Source: Planctomycetota bacterium (GTDB lineage: Bacteria; Planctomycetota; Phycisphaerae; Phycisphaerales; SM1A02). From it: a DNA stretch of 64,000 nucleotides. The DNA lies in contig JADFFQ010000004.1 in the NCBI GenBank assembly GCA_022568135.1, forward strand, positions 1 to 64,000, read 5' to 3'. Below are positions 46,380 through 54,375 of the stretch, piece after piece. The notes beneath the pieces were generated by a model that had not been told where the DNA came from, searched no databases, and worked only from the letters and a program-made list of their open reading frames with translations. The position numbers and the translations under genes were made by a program. Every line of letters starts with the position of its first letter. The stretch's first letter is position 1.

Positions 46380-46975
46380 GATTTCTCCGTTGCGCGCCGC
46401 TGCTGAACCAATCGACACACCTCGTCGATGGCTTGCGGAAGGTCATCGTTGACAATCTGCGCGTCATATACACCGCTACGCATGCCCAGTTCTATCTCAT
46501 GTTTCGCTTCATCAAACCGGCGGCGGATGGCGGCCTCCGACTCGCGGCCGCGCTGGCGAAGCCGCAGCAGCAGCTCCTCATCATTCGGCGGAAGGATGAA
46601 GCACATCAACGCCTCGGACATAGTCTGTCTGACCAATATCGCGCCTTGCACGTCGATATCCAGCAGCACGAGCCGGCCCTGGGCCAGATGACGCTCCACA
46701 GGCTCTCGCGGGGTGCCGTAACGATGCTTGCTGTACACCTGAGCGTGTTCCAGGAATGCGCCGCGATCAACCATATCCTCGAACTGGCGCTCGGTCAGGA
46801 AGTGGTAGTCTCGTCCGTCAACCTCGCCGGGCGCCCTGGGCCTGGTGGTGGCCGAGACGCTGAATACACCGTCCAGACGGCGCTCGAGCTCGCGGGTGAT
46901 GGTTGTCTTTCCCACGCCCGACGGCCCGGAGATGGCCAGCAGCAGTCCGCGCGGCTTGTTGGATTTGCAGGCCAT
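46376..46975 (-). CDS. gmk: Guanylate kinase
   Basis: Phosphorylates GMP to GDP. 199 residues from ATG at 46975 (MACKSNKPRGLLLAISG). P-loop SGPSGVGKTTI, GMP-binding TTRPRAPGEVDGRDYHFL with the following region AQVYSKHRYGTPREPV, VLLDIDVQGA, FILPPNDEELLLRLRQRG lid and IVNDDLPQAIDEV. All are family-typical. The frame extends upstream to 47155, but that part is not protein-like. It is followed by a coupled downstream gene. Confidence 0.95.
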   Translation of the reverse strand: MACKSNKPRGLLLAISGPSGVGKTTITRELERRLDGVFSVSATTRPRAPGEVDGRDYHFLTERQFEDMVDRGAFLEHAQVYSKHRYGTPREPVERHLAQGRLVLLDIDVQGAILVRQTMSEALMCFILPPNDEELLLRLRQRGRESEAAIRRRFDEAKHEIELGMRSGVYDAQIVNDDLPQAIDEVCRLVQQRRATEKS

Positions 46976-47045
46976 TGTGGGAAGTGTATGAGATTGGCCG
47001 CAGGGCACTGGATCGCTAGCCCGGGCCCGCCACGGCTCGGAGGAA

Positions 47046-47984
47046 TCACGACGCGCCGACGGACCTGGCCAGGACGGCCATGCGCAGCGCCACTCCGTTA
47101 GCGACCTGTCGGAGGATGACGCTGCGCTGCGGATCGTCGGCGACCTCCGAATCAATCTCGACGCCGCGGTTCATGGGGCCTGGATGCAACACCGGCACAT
47201 CGGGACGCAGGCGCTCGGCCCGCTGGGCGGTCAGGCCGTAGAGCGCGCGGTAGTCATCGGCGATCGCGCCGCCGACAAGGCGCTCAAACTGAACACGCAG
47301 CATCATGATGGCATCGACACGAGGCAACACCGCGTCGAGGTCGTGGCTGACCGAGACACGTCCGGGCCCCAAAGCGATCCGCTCAAGCGATCGCGGCACG
47401 AGCGCCGGCGGGCCAACAAGCAGCACCTCAGTCCCCAGAGTCGTCAGCCCATGAATGTTGGATCGAGCGACGCGGCTGTTGGCGATGTCGCCCACGATGG
47501 CGATGGTTCGGCCGGCGAAATCACCCCAACATTCACGGAGCGTGTAGAGGTCGAGCAAACCTTGGGTGGGATGTTCATGCCGCCCATCGCCGGCGTTGAT
47601 CACGGCGCATCGGACCGCGTCGGCGATCATGGCAGGCGTTCCGCAGGCCCGGCTGCGGATGACCATCACGTCGATCCCCATCGCCTCGATGGTGCGGGCG
47701 GTGTCCAGGAGCGACTCCCCTTTGCTGAGGCTCGAGCCGGCGCCGGTCAGATCAATCGTCAAAGCGCCCAGGCGCTTCGCAGCAATGGTGAAGCTGCAGC
47801 GGGTTCGCGTGGAATCCTCAAAGAATAGGTTGGCCACGGCTCGGCCGGCAAGGAGACTCGTCGGCGGGTCGCTGCCCGCGGCAGTGTGAAATCGCCTGGC
47901 TTGATCGAGCAACGAGACCAGTTCATCGCCGGCCAGACCCTCCAGCGCAAGCAGGTGGTGCCGATGATCGGCCGTCTCAGGCAT
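47046..47984 (-). CDS. pyrB: Aspartate carbamoyltransferase catalytic subunit
   Basis: Pyrimidine biosynthesis: carbamoyl-phosphate plus aspartate to N-carbamoyl-aspartate. About 312 residues. Carbamoyl-phosphate site FFEDSTRTRCSF, SSLSKGESLLDT, the HPTQGLLDLYTL motif, and the aspartate loop VLHPGPMNRGVEI. ATG at 47984 is preferred to 48047 because the extra N-terminus is not conserved. No pyrI is adjacent, and pyrC does not follow in this window. It lies 70 bases upstream of gmk on the same strand. Confidence 0.95.
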   Translation of the reverse strand: MPETADHRHHLLALEGLAGDELVSLLDQARRFHTAAGSDPPTSLLAGRAVANLFFEDSTRTRCSFTIAAKRLGALTIDLTGAGSSLSKGESLLDTARTIEAMGIDVMVIRSRACGTPAMIADAVRCAVINAGDGRHEHPTQGLLDLYTLRECWGDFAGRTIAIVGDIANSRVARSNIHGLTTLGTEVLLVGPPALVPRSLERIALGPGRVSVSHDLDAVLPRVDAIMMLRVQFERLVGGAIADDYRALYGLTAQRAERLRPDVPVLHPGPMNRGVEIDSEVADDPQRSVILRQVANGVALRMAVLARSVGAS

Positions 47985-48053
47985 GGCCGGGCATCCTAGC
48001 GCACAACGACCGCGAGCGGTGGCGGACTCCCAGACGGCTCTCGCCAATGCAGT

Positions 48054-49196
48054 TTAGGTCCCGACTAACCGTGGATCGGCAACCATCTCGAAGTCGATCG
48101 CAGTCTCCGCTTCAGCACCGGACATCTCGTCGCGAATGTGGATCTTGAGCTGGTACCGGCCGAGTGACAGATCCTTGGGAAGCGTGATCACCTGTACGAT
48201 CCAGAAATCGTCTCTGCGGTTCCTGCTCATGTCCACGCCGACCTGCCAATCTTCCCGCCACACGGGAATGCCGTCGCGGTCGCTGTACACAACCCACTGC
48301 TGCGACAGCTGGGTCAGCCACTGTCCATTGTCGTTGAGCTCGCTGGTGAAGTCTTCGATCTCGACGTAGATGACCACCTGTTGACGGCTGTGAGCAAGGA
48401 ACGCGTAGCGCCCAGCCTGGTTGAGCGGGAACTGATCGTAGTCGCCGAAGCCACGGACCTCGGTGCACAGCGCGACATGAGGGAGTCGAAGCTGGGGCTC
48501 GTCGGCGAGACCGCTGTACAGCGCGTTGACCGCAGCGACAATCGCCTCGGGATCTTGGGTCTTCACCAGGTCTTGACCAAGCTGAGCGAAGAAGGTCTGC
48601 ATCTTCACGATCAACTCGCGCTCCCGGTCGGTCAAGCCGGGGATAGCGTCGGGCACCAAAGCCCGGTCGGGGCTCACCATCGTGGTGGCTGCGATGAGCA
48701 GCAACTCAGGCAGCGGCATGTCGCGGTAGGCTGCCTGGCGATAGAGCTCGGCGGATAGCTCCACGACCAGTTGCCGCAGCCGGTCGTCTCCAGCAGTATC
48801 CGCAGGTTCAACCACAGGCACAACCACAGGGTCTGGTTGTTCTGGCGCTTGGGGCGGGGGCTCGCGGGGCGGCCGAGAACGCGCCTCACCGCGAACCGCG
48901 ATGCCCGCCGAAGCACGCGCCGGGGCTGGAGGGGGACTCGGCTCGATCCACTGAATGACCGGCCGAGAAGAGGCAAGCGCCTTTGCGACGTTTGGATCTA
49001 TCCCCTCCCCAAGTTGCTGGAGCTGTTGGACGTCCCTTTGGGTCTGCTCGGCAATCCGAGTTACATCGGGCCCGGCGGCCCCACGGTCGATCGCCGTGTC
49101 GGCCGACTCGGCCTCGTGCAGCGTGGCACAGCCTACCGCGGAGGCCGTGACACCGAGGATCATCCCTGTGCGAACCGCTCGACCAAGCGTGCTCAC
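48054..49196 (-). CDS. Hypothetical lipoprotein
   Basis: 380 residues. Signal peptide with lipobox: MILGVTASAVGC, Cys23. A coiled-coil-prone stretch (TQRDVQQLQQLGEGI) follows, then a Pro-rich linker with PPREPPPQAPEQ and a C-terminal beta-rich domain (about 230-380) with paired strands such as QQVVIYVEIEDFTSEL and YQLKIHIRDEMSGAEAETAI, Ig-like in appearance. GTG at 49196 has AGGAGG eight bases upstream; the longer ATG frame (49226) would put the lipobox too far in. Function unknown; probably exposed to the periplasm. Confidence 0.72.
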   Translation of the reverse strand: MSTLGRAVRTGMILGVTASAVGCATLHEAESADTAIDRGAAGPDVTRIAEQTQRDVQQLQQLGEGIDPNVAKALASSRPVIQWIEPSPPPAPARASAGIAVRGEARSRPPREPPPQAPEQPDPVVVPVVEPADTAGDDRLRQLVVELSAELYRQAAYRDMPLPELLLIAATTMVSPDRALVPDAIPGLTDRERELIVKMQTFFAQLGQDLVKTQDPEAIVAAVNALYSGLADEPQLRLPHVALCTEVRGFGDYDQFPLNQAGRYAFLAHSRQQVVIYVEIEDFTSELNDNGQWLTQLSQQWVVYSDRDGIPVWREDWQVGVDMSRNRRDDFWIVQVITLPKDLSLGRYQLKIHIRDEMSGAEAETAIDFEMVADPRLVGT

Positions 49197-49253
49197 CGTC
49201 GCTGCCTCCTGCAGACCATGGGCCATCCTAGCCGTAATCGCACCCGCCTCAGG

Positions 49254-50261
49254 TCAACGGCAACTAATGGTATCGGTCACGAGCAGGGTCAATGCTTCAA
49301 GGTTCCGGTCAGCTCGTCCAAGTCCGGTCTTGCTGCGCATGTCGGTGCGGACGGCAAACTGCAAGAGTTGCGCGATTCGGTTGAGATCACACCGTCGAGC
49401 GATATCGATCATGCGGTTTCCGGTCGGGCCGAACAGGCGAAGCTGCGTGGCCACGGCTTGAGAGCCGACGCCTTCTCGAAGAAGCTGAGCCGCGGTGTGA
49501 ATACGCCGAAGCAGATCGCCGATCGCCCAGATAACCAGTTGCTCAGACAGCCGGGAGACCTCCAACAGCTCGCGCACCTTGGCGACGGCCTCCCCCGGCA
49601 CCCCGCCGACGACCGCTGACTGAAGCTGCCATGCCTTCTCCTGGCGGCTGTATCCGACCATTTCCACCACGTCGCCGCGGCGGATCACCTGCCGTTGCCC
49701 GATGAACGCGGCGAGTTTAGCCAGCTCACTATCCAGCCGGGCGAGGCCCGACCCGAGCTGCTCAACGAGCAGGGCCGCCGCGGGACGCTCGATCTTTCGG
49801 CTGTGCCGGCGGGGACATTGGGCCACACACCATCTGACCGCCTCACCGTCGGGAAGCGGATCGCACTTGATCTTGACCCCGACCTTCGCCACCAGCTTGT
49901 CGAATGTGCCTGGACGCCAGGCTTCGGCCCGCATGAGCAGTGAAGCCTCTGGTGTCGGATTCCCGGCGTAGGCTTCCAAGGCTCGCCGCCGCCCCTCGCC
50001 GGCAAGAAACTTGTCGGCATGGTCCAGGATCACCAGCTTGTGACGCCCCATCAGCGCGTAGGTGCGAAGCTCATCGAGCACATCGGATAATTCAGCGGTC
50101 ACCCCGTCGAAAGAGAATTGGTCGATCTCTCCGTGCGCGTCTCGCAGCACCTCCGTCAGGAGTCTTGTGCCCTCACTGATGAAGAACGACTCCTTGCCGC
50201 AAAGCACGACAATGCGCATCGAAGTGCTGAGGTTCGCAAGCTGATCGAATGTCTTGGTCAT
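49254..50261 (-). CDS. holA: DNA polymerase III delta subunit (clamp loader)
   Basis: 335 residues from ATG at 50261. N-terminal AAA+-like domain without Walker A: IVVLCGKESFFISEGTRLL, then DQFSFDGVTAELSDVLDELR, TYALMGRHKLVILDHADKFL. Middle PAAALLVEQLGSGLARLDSELAKLAAF is the family's most recognisable stretch. The C-terminal collar domain has QLVIWAIGDLLRRI. The family is divergent, but order and length (about 340) fit. It opens the clamp for loading. First gene of the minus-strand group; its promoter should lie in the repeat-rich 50262-50400 region. Confidence 0.85.
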   Translation of the reverse strand: MTKTFDQLANLSTSMRIVVLCGKESFFISEGTRLLTEVLRDAHGEIDQFSFDGVTAELSDVLDELRTYALMGRHKLVILDHADKFLAGEGRRRALEAYAGNPTPEASLLMRAEAWRPGTFDKLVAKVGVKIKCDPLPDGEAVRWCVAQCPRRHSRKIERPAAALLVEQLGSGLARLDSELAKLAAFIGQRQVIRRGDVVEMVGYSRQEKAWQLQSAVVGGVPGEAVAKVRELLEVSRLSEQLVIWAIGDLLRRIHTAAQLLREGVGSQAVATQLRLFGPTGNRMIDIARRCDLNRIAQLLQFAVRTDMRSKTGLGRADRNLEALTLLVTDTISCR

Positions 50262-50839
50262 GGGCGCGTCGTCGTACTGTAGTGTAGCCGACGATGGTTC
50301 TCCGCACCCACCGACCCGCCCCATAAAGCCGTCGCATCCTCGCTCCTTGTAAAGCCGCGACCATCGGTCGCGGTCTTCGGACAGAACCCTCTCCCGGCCA
50401 AGGGGAGAGGCCACGGTGAGGGGTGAAACACTTGGTCGCGGTCTTCTCTTCCGCGCCATCGATGCTCGACGCCGAACAACCCCCGTCACGGACCGCCCTC
50501 ATCCCACCGAGCCGCGCCATAAAGCGGTCCCGACTCCATCGGGAGTGGTCGCGCAAGGATCGCGGATGGGCCATCATGAGGGATCAGGCGAGACGCGGGC
50601 TGACCGCTGATGGCTGAAAGCTGCTCTCTCTCCCCCTCCTTCCAGCGGGGGACGCACGCGGAGCTAGGGGAAACCCTGGTAGCGGAAACGTACCTGTTGC
50701 GTGTTGTAGCCCGTTCTCTTGCCCACGGCATTCATCAGATTGCATCGGATGGAAATGAATAACCCACCGAAACAGCGGGAATCGGCCAAAAACCGCCTTG
50801 AGACGCTTCCAACCGTGACCGAATGCACAGCCATTAGAC
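50262..50839. other. Intergenic repeat mosaic
   Basis: About 580 bases without a gene, built of repeat fragments. These are: the REP palindrome copy 3 (50351-50377); an 'ACCCTCTCCCGGCCAAGGGG' word with 'AGAGGCCACGGTGAGGGGTG' (about 50389-50427), a dispersed element of many bacterial genomes; a half REP (50434-50445); an inverted pair CCGACTCC / GGAGTGG near 50530; and 'GCTGACCGCTGATGGCTGAAAGC' cut here at twenty (GCTGACCGCTGATGGCTGAA, about 50598), related to the fragment near 36309. Both holA and the HEPN module must be transcribed from its edges. Confidence 0.65.
50351..50377. repeat. Extragenic palindrome CCGCGACC-N3-GGTCGCGG, copy 3
   Basis: AAAG-CCGCGACC-ATC-GGTCGCGG-TCTT; identical to copy 1 except for the loop (ATC instead of GCT), i.e. 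stem conserved, loop varied. Confidence 0.8.
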
Positions 50840-50854
50840 GTCACTTGTAGTGAC
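50840..50854. promoter_or_regulatory. Perfect dyad upstream of the HEPN module, candidate operator
   Basis: GTCACT-TGT-AGTGAC, overlapping a second dyad CTTGT-AGTG-ACAAG, 107 bases before the first gene in AT-rich DNA. An autoregulatory site is plausible because both gene products seem to carry winged-helix-like segments. The CTTGT...ACAAG half resembles the dyad upstream of aceB. Confidence 0.4.
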
Positions 50855-50960
50855 AAGGTAATCAATATCAAAAGTAGTTTCTTGGACCCCTTGCCTTTGT
50901 CTTCCATTAGTAGTACCCTAACATCATCGAAATTAGGCATAAAAGAAAGGAATTCCAACG

Positions 50961-51542
50961 ATGGCCGCCACCGCTTCTCTTTCCGTGACTCTCGGACAAG
51001 TCTTTGAACTCATTGAGCCATTGGACTCTGAGGATCGCCACAAGGTAATTGCGAGCGTCATGGCACTCCTTGGCGAGCAACCGATTGATTCCCGCATCGG
51101 CGGACGTGGCTTTGGCCCGAACGGGGGGGGAGGCGACGTCAGGTTCGGGGATCGCGAAATAGGGCGAACCGCACGCCGCTGGATAAGTCAGCATCAACTG
51201 GACGCTGACATCATCGAGCAGGTCTTCCACTTCGACCAAGCCTGCGTGGAGATCATCGCCGCTTCTGTTCCCGGGTCGACAATGAAGCAACAGACTGGCA
51301 ACGCGTATCTACTTACGGGTCTCCGGGCGTTGCTTGAGAAAGACGATAGCAGATTCACGGACAAAGAGGCGCTAGCGCTGTGCAAGCACCTTGGCTGTTA
51401 TGACAAGAATAACCATACGGCGAACAGGAACGCGATCGGTAACAAGGTCGCCGGTAACAGGCAGTCCGGGTTTACTCTACCTGCACCTGGCCTGAACGCT
51501 GCGGCTGAGGTTGTGCGCCAGATCGCAAAGACCACGCAGTGA
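50961..51542 (+). CDS. Hypothetical protein, first gene of a two-gene HEPN module
   Basis: 193 residues, soluble. The N-terminus is helical (LGQVFELIEPLDSEDRHKVI), followed by a Gly-rich linker coded by a run of eight G (51123-51130). The C-terminal part, FTDKEALALCKHLGCYDKNN then ANRNAIGNKVAGN and SGFTLPAPGLNAAAEVVRQI, has the look of a winged helix-turn-helix. ATG at 50961 has AAGGAA eight bases upstream. The stop is one base before the next start, so the pair is an operon. GC is lower than in the flanking housekeeping genes. Family not recognised; a regulator, sensor or antitoxin-like role is inference from context. Confidence 0.7.
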   Translation: MAATASLSVTLGQVFELIEPLDSEDRHKVIASVMALLGEQPIDSRIGGRGFGPNGGGGDVRFGDREIGRTARRWISQHQLDADIIEQVFHFDQACVEIIAASVPGSTMKQQTGNAYLLTGLRALLEKDDSRFTDKEALALCKHLGCYDKNNHTANRNAIGNKVAGNRQSGFTLPAPGLNAAAEVVRQIAKTTQ

Positions 51543-51543
51543 G

Positions 51544-52278
51544 ATGCTAACAGCGGACCAACTCAAGCACGTCATACACTTCGACAGTCGGTCTCAGCGT
51601 GACTGCGTGCTACTTATTCTGGGTGTTGAGGTGAGGGCCCCAAAGGACATTGCCGCGATCCGCGAGGTCGGGGCGCGCGCTGGCGTGCGCAAGATCACCT
51701 GTTGGAATATCTCCGATGTCCTCGCAAAGGCCGTGGGTCTGGCGATCAAAACCACTGATGGATGGGAGTTGACTAGCCAAGGACAGCAGCACGTTCAAAC
51801 GCTCATTGCCGTAACGGATTTGAATATCGTTGTTGCAAACGCTTCTCAGTCGCTCCGTCAACATCTCACATTAGTGACAAAACCGGAATCAGCGGCATTC
51901 ATCGAGGAAGCCATTGTCTGCTTTGAAGCGCGGCAATATCGAGCAGCCGTGATTCTCTCCTGGGTCGGTGCCATTTCCATTCTTCACCATAAAGTATTCA
52001 ACGGTCACTTGGCGGCGTTCAATGCAGAGATCATGCGTCGCGATGCGAAGGCTCGTCCTCTCAAGAACGTCGATGGTTTCTGTCGAATCGGTGAACATGA
52101 TTTTCTGGATGTTATTGAGTACATCGGGGTCATTGGAAAGAATGTCAAACAGACACTCCAGAATCAATGCTTGCAACTTAGAAACGCGTGTGGCCATCCC
52201 AACACACTGCGCATTGCGGAAAACGCCGTTGCGGCGCATATCGAGATACTCATTCTCAATGTGTTCTCGAAGTTCTGA
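51544..52278 (+). CDS. HEPN-domain protein with N-terminal winged-helix-like region
   Basis: 244 residues. The N-terminal about 90 residues (APKDIAAIREVGARAGVRKI, WNISDVLAKAVGLAIKT, GWELTSQGQQHV) look like a winged helix-turn-helix. The C-terminal about 130 residues form a helical bundle: EEAIVCFEARQYRAAVILSW, then a DFLDVIEYIGVIGKN helix, and the HEPN signature R213-NACG-H218 in LRNACGHPNTL (Rx4H), followed by NAVAAHIEILILNVFSKF. HEPN proteins with this motif are usually metal-independent RNases in toxin-antitoxin, abortive-infection or RNA-defence systems. It starts one base after the preceding stop. Confidence 0.75.
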   Translation: MLTADQLKHVIHFDSRSQRDCVLLILGVEVRAPKDIAAIREVGARAGVRKITCWNISDVLAKAVGLAIKTTDGWELTSQGQQHVQTLIAVTDLNIVVANASQSLRQHLTLVTKPESAAFIEEAIVCFEARQYRAAVILSWVGAISILHHKVFNGHLAAFNAEIMRRDAKARPLKNVDGFCRIGEHDFLDVIEYIGVIGKNVKQTLQNQCLQLRNACGHPNTLRIAENAVAAHIEILILNVFSKF

Positions 52279-52286
52279 CTGTATTC

Positions 52287-52334
52287 GGGAACGGAAGAGG
52301 GAACGGAAGAGGGAACGGAAGAGGGGACGGGAGT
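52287..52334. repeat. 12-bp tandem repeat, four units
   Basis: GGGAACGGAAGA three times perfectly, then GGGGACGGGAGT (imperfect), followed by C and seven T. It starts eight bases after the HEPN gene stop. It could double as a weak terminator (T7) or mark a recombination junction. Confidence 0.85.
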
Positions 52335-52343
52335 CTTTTTTTC

Positions 52344-52475
52344 TTGTTGACTGATCCCTTCAACGAATGTCCCGGCGGCTTCAACGCCGACTGCACCGTC
52401 GATGCGTTCGACCTGTCAACCCTGCTGGCGTGCTGGAGCGGACCCGAGAACGCCGGTCTTTGGGCGGAGCTATGA
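52344..52475 (+). pseudogene. Remnant of a dockerin-type / EF-hand-like C-terminus
   Basis: Reads TDPFNECPGGFNADCTVDAF then DLSTLLACWSG before a stop. It matches the 'D.NGDCTVDVFDLL.LLA.WG' dockerin-like calcium loop repeats common at C-termini of planctomycete secreted proteins. No upstream coding part survives; the 12-bp repeat precedes it directly. A scrap of a lost gene. The rest of the 52279-52586 gap holds nothing else. Confidence 0.6.
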
Positions 52476-52586
52476 TCTGGAGCTTCGGCTCCGGTGGAAG
52501 ATACGGGGTGCGGGGCGCGTGTGCGTAGCCATCGGGAGATGCTCGCACGGTGAAGAGCCAATTTGCGTAGGAGCAAGGATCGAGCG

Positions 52587-54272
52587 GTGTTGGTATTACA
52601 CGTACTGCAAGGCCCCGATCGCGGCATGAGGTTCGATCTTCCGGCCGACGAGCCGCAGCTCATCGGTCGCTCGTCCGAATCGTTGCCGCTGACGGACTCC
52701 ACGGTCAGCCGCCGGCATGCTGAGCTGACGCCCGACGACGGCAAGTGGTTTCTGCGGGACCTGGACTCATCAAACGGCACGTTCGTCAACGGTGTGCGGA
52801 TTACCAAAGATCGCGTTGAGCTCTCGCCGGGTGATCAGGTTCGCTGCGGCTCGACACTGCTGATCTTCGCCGTCACTGCCCAGGAGGAAAAATCCGATCG
52901 GGTGCGCGTGGTGGGGCCGGCGGACATGGATGTCACGGTCGAACGGCGGGTCGATCCGAATGAAGACTCGATGATCCTCGCCGAACCTGATCCGGTGAAG
53001 GCCGCAATCAACCATCTGCGGGTGATCTATGAGCTCACGGCGTTGACCTGCTCCACCATCGACCGCGACGGGCTGCTGAGCAGTGTGATGGACCTGATCT
53101 TTGAAGAGTTTCAGCCGGACCGCGGATTCATTCTTTTGGAGAAGGATCATGAGAATCCGCAGAGTCTGCTGGAGCCGGTCGTGGTCCGGTACAAGACCCG
53201 GCCAAAGACCGTCGACGAGGGGCGGATTCCCGTCAGCCAGACCATCATCCAGCACACGCTGAAGCAGGGTGAAGGGATTCTGTCCACCAACGCGATGAAC
53301 GACACGCGGTTCCGCTCGGGCGACTCGGTCCGGGAGTACGGCATCCGGTCGGCGATCTGCGTCCCGATCCGAGCCGGTCAGCGGATCTTTGGGGTCATCC
53401 ACATCGATTCGTCGATGGTTCAGTTCACCTTCACGGAATCACAACTGAGGCTGATGGACGCGATCGGGCAGCACGCCGGGCTGGCCTTGACCAATACCCA
53501 ACTGGTCAGCTCGAAGATGCAGACGGAGCGGCTCGCCGCCATCGGTCAGACTGTGGCCAGCGTAAGCCACTCGATCAAGAATATTCTTCAAGGTCTGCGA
53601 GGCGGGGCCGATGCCGTGGAGCTGGCGCTGAACCGGGGGGATCTGAAACTTGCCAGGGAGGGCTGGCCGATCCTCGCCCGCAATCTCGATCGCATCTACG
53701 GCCTGACGTTGAATATGCTGACGTATTCCAAGCATCGCGAGCTCGAACCGGAACTGACCCCCCTTGGCCCATTGATCGAAGAGGCCGCACAACTCATTGG
53801 GCCGCAGTGTGACCACAGACGGGTGGGATTGCTGCTGGATCTCGCTGAGGACCTGCCGCCGATCCCACTGGACGCCAATGCCATTCACCAAGCGGTGATG
53901 AACCTGCTGACCAATGCGCTGGATGCGGCGCCGCCGAAGACCGGCATCATCACGATCACCACGCGATTCCTGCCCGACAGGCACGAGGCCCGGATCACCG
54001 TCTCCGACAACGGCCCGGGTATCGCCCCTCAACGGCACGAAGAAGTGTTCGAGGCGTTCCACTCGACAAAGGGTCAGCGCGGGACGGGACTCGGCCTGGC
54101 GGTGACCCGCAAAATCGTCCAGGAGCACGGCGGCAGCATTGAACTGCAATCAGATGTCGGCCGGGGCACCACCATCGTCATCACCCTGCCCACCGACCGA
54201 ACGGATCTCGATTCCGCGGACACCAAGCTTCCCCGCCCGATCTCGCCGGCCGAACTTGAGCAGGATTTCTGA
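52587..54272 (+). CDS. Soluble FHA-GAF sensor histidine kinase
   Basis: About 561 residues, no TM. N-terminal FHA domain (about 1-90) with IGRSSESLPLTDSTVSRRHA and SSNGTFVNGVRI, i.e. the phosphothreonine-binding Arg, Ser-Arg-Arg-His and Asn residues. GAF domain at about 150-310 (FQPDRGFILLEKD; AICVPIRAGQRIFGVIHIDS). Histidine-kinase core: VASVSHSIKNILQGLRGGAD, N-box AVMNLLTNALDAAP, DNGPGIAP, GTGLGLAVTRKIV. FHA input suggests coupling to Ser/Thr kinase signalling; a soluble kinase gene lies 3.5 kb downstream. GTG at 52587 has AAGGA six bases upstream. TTG at 52563 is an alternative. Confidence 0.9.
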   Translation: MLVLHVLQGPDRGMRFDLPADEPQLIGRSSESLPLTDSTVSRRHAELTPDDGKWFLRDLDSSNGTFVNGVRITKDRVELSPGDQVRCGSTLLIFAVTAQEEKSDRVRVVGPADMDVTVERRVDPNEDSMILAEPDPVKAAINHLRVIYELTALTCSTIDRDGLLSSVMDLIFEEFQPDRGFILLEKDHENPQSLLEPVVVRYKTRPKTVDEGRIPVSQTIIQHTLKQGEGILSTNAMNDTRFRSGDSVREYGIRSAICVPIRAGQRIFGVIHIDSSMVQFTFTESQLRLMDAIGQHAGLALTNTQLVSSKMQTERLAAIGQTVASVSHSIKNILQGLRGGADAVELALNRGDLKLAREGWPILARNLDRIYGLTLNMLTYSKHRELEPELTPLGPLIEEAAQLIGPQCDHRRVGLLLDLAEDLPPIPLDANAIHQAVMNLLTNALDAAPPKTGIITITTRFLPDRHEARITVSDNGPGIAPQRHEEVFEAFHSTKGQRGTGLGLAVTRKIVQEHGGSIELQSDVGRGTTIVITLPTDRTDLDSADTKLPRPISPAELEQDF

Positions 54273-54305
54273 AGTCCCATCGTCGCACGGCCGGGGGTGT
54301 GGAGC

Positions 54306-54333
54306 TTGCCGATATCCGCCGCCGGGATATGAT
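54306..54333 (+). promoter_or_regulatory. Sigma-70-type promoter of clpP1
   Basis: TTGCCG, 16-base spacer, TATGAT; the predicted transcription start is about 35 bases before the clpP1 ATG. The downstream context TATGATGCCGC resembles the TATGATGCGGC in the 33-bp repeat at 36 kb. Confidence 0.6.
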
Positions 54334-54375
54334 GCCGCCCAACCCGTCCCCAACTCTCAGCGGCCCCACAGGATC

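Noticed and set aside
52188-52343. Coding frame through the 12-bp tandem repeat (GNGRGNGRGNGRG)
   Set aside because: It overlaps the HEPN gene in another frame; only the dockerin-like tail after it looks like real protein.
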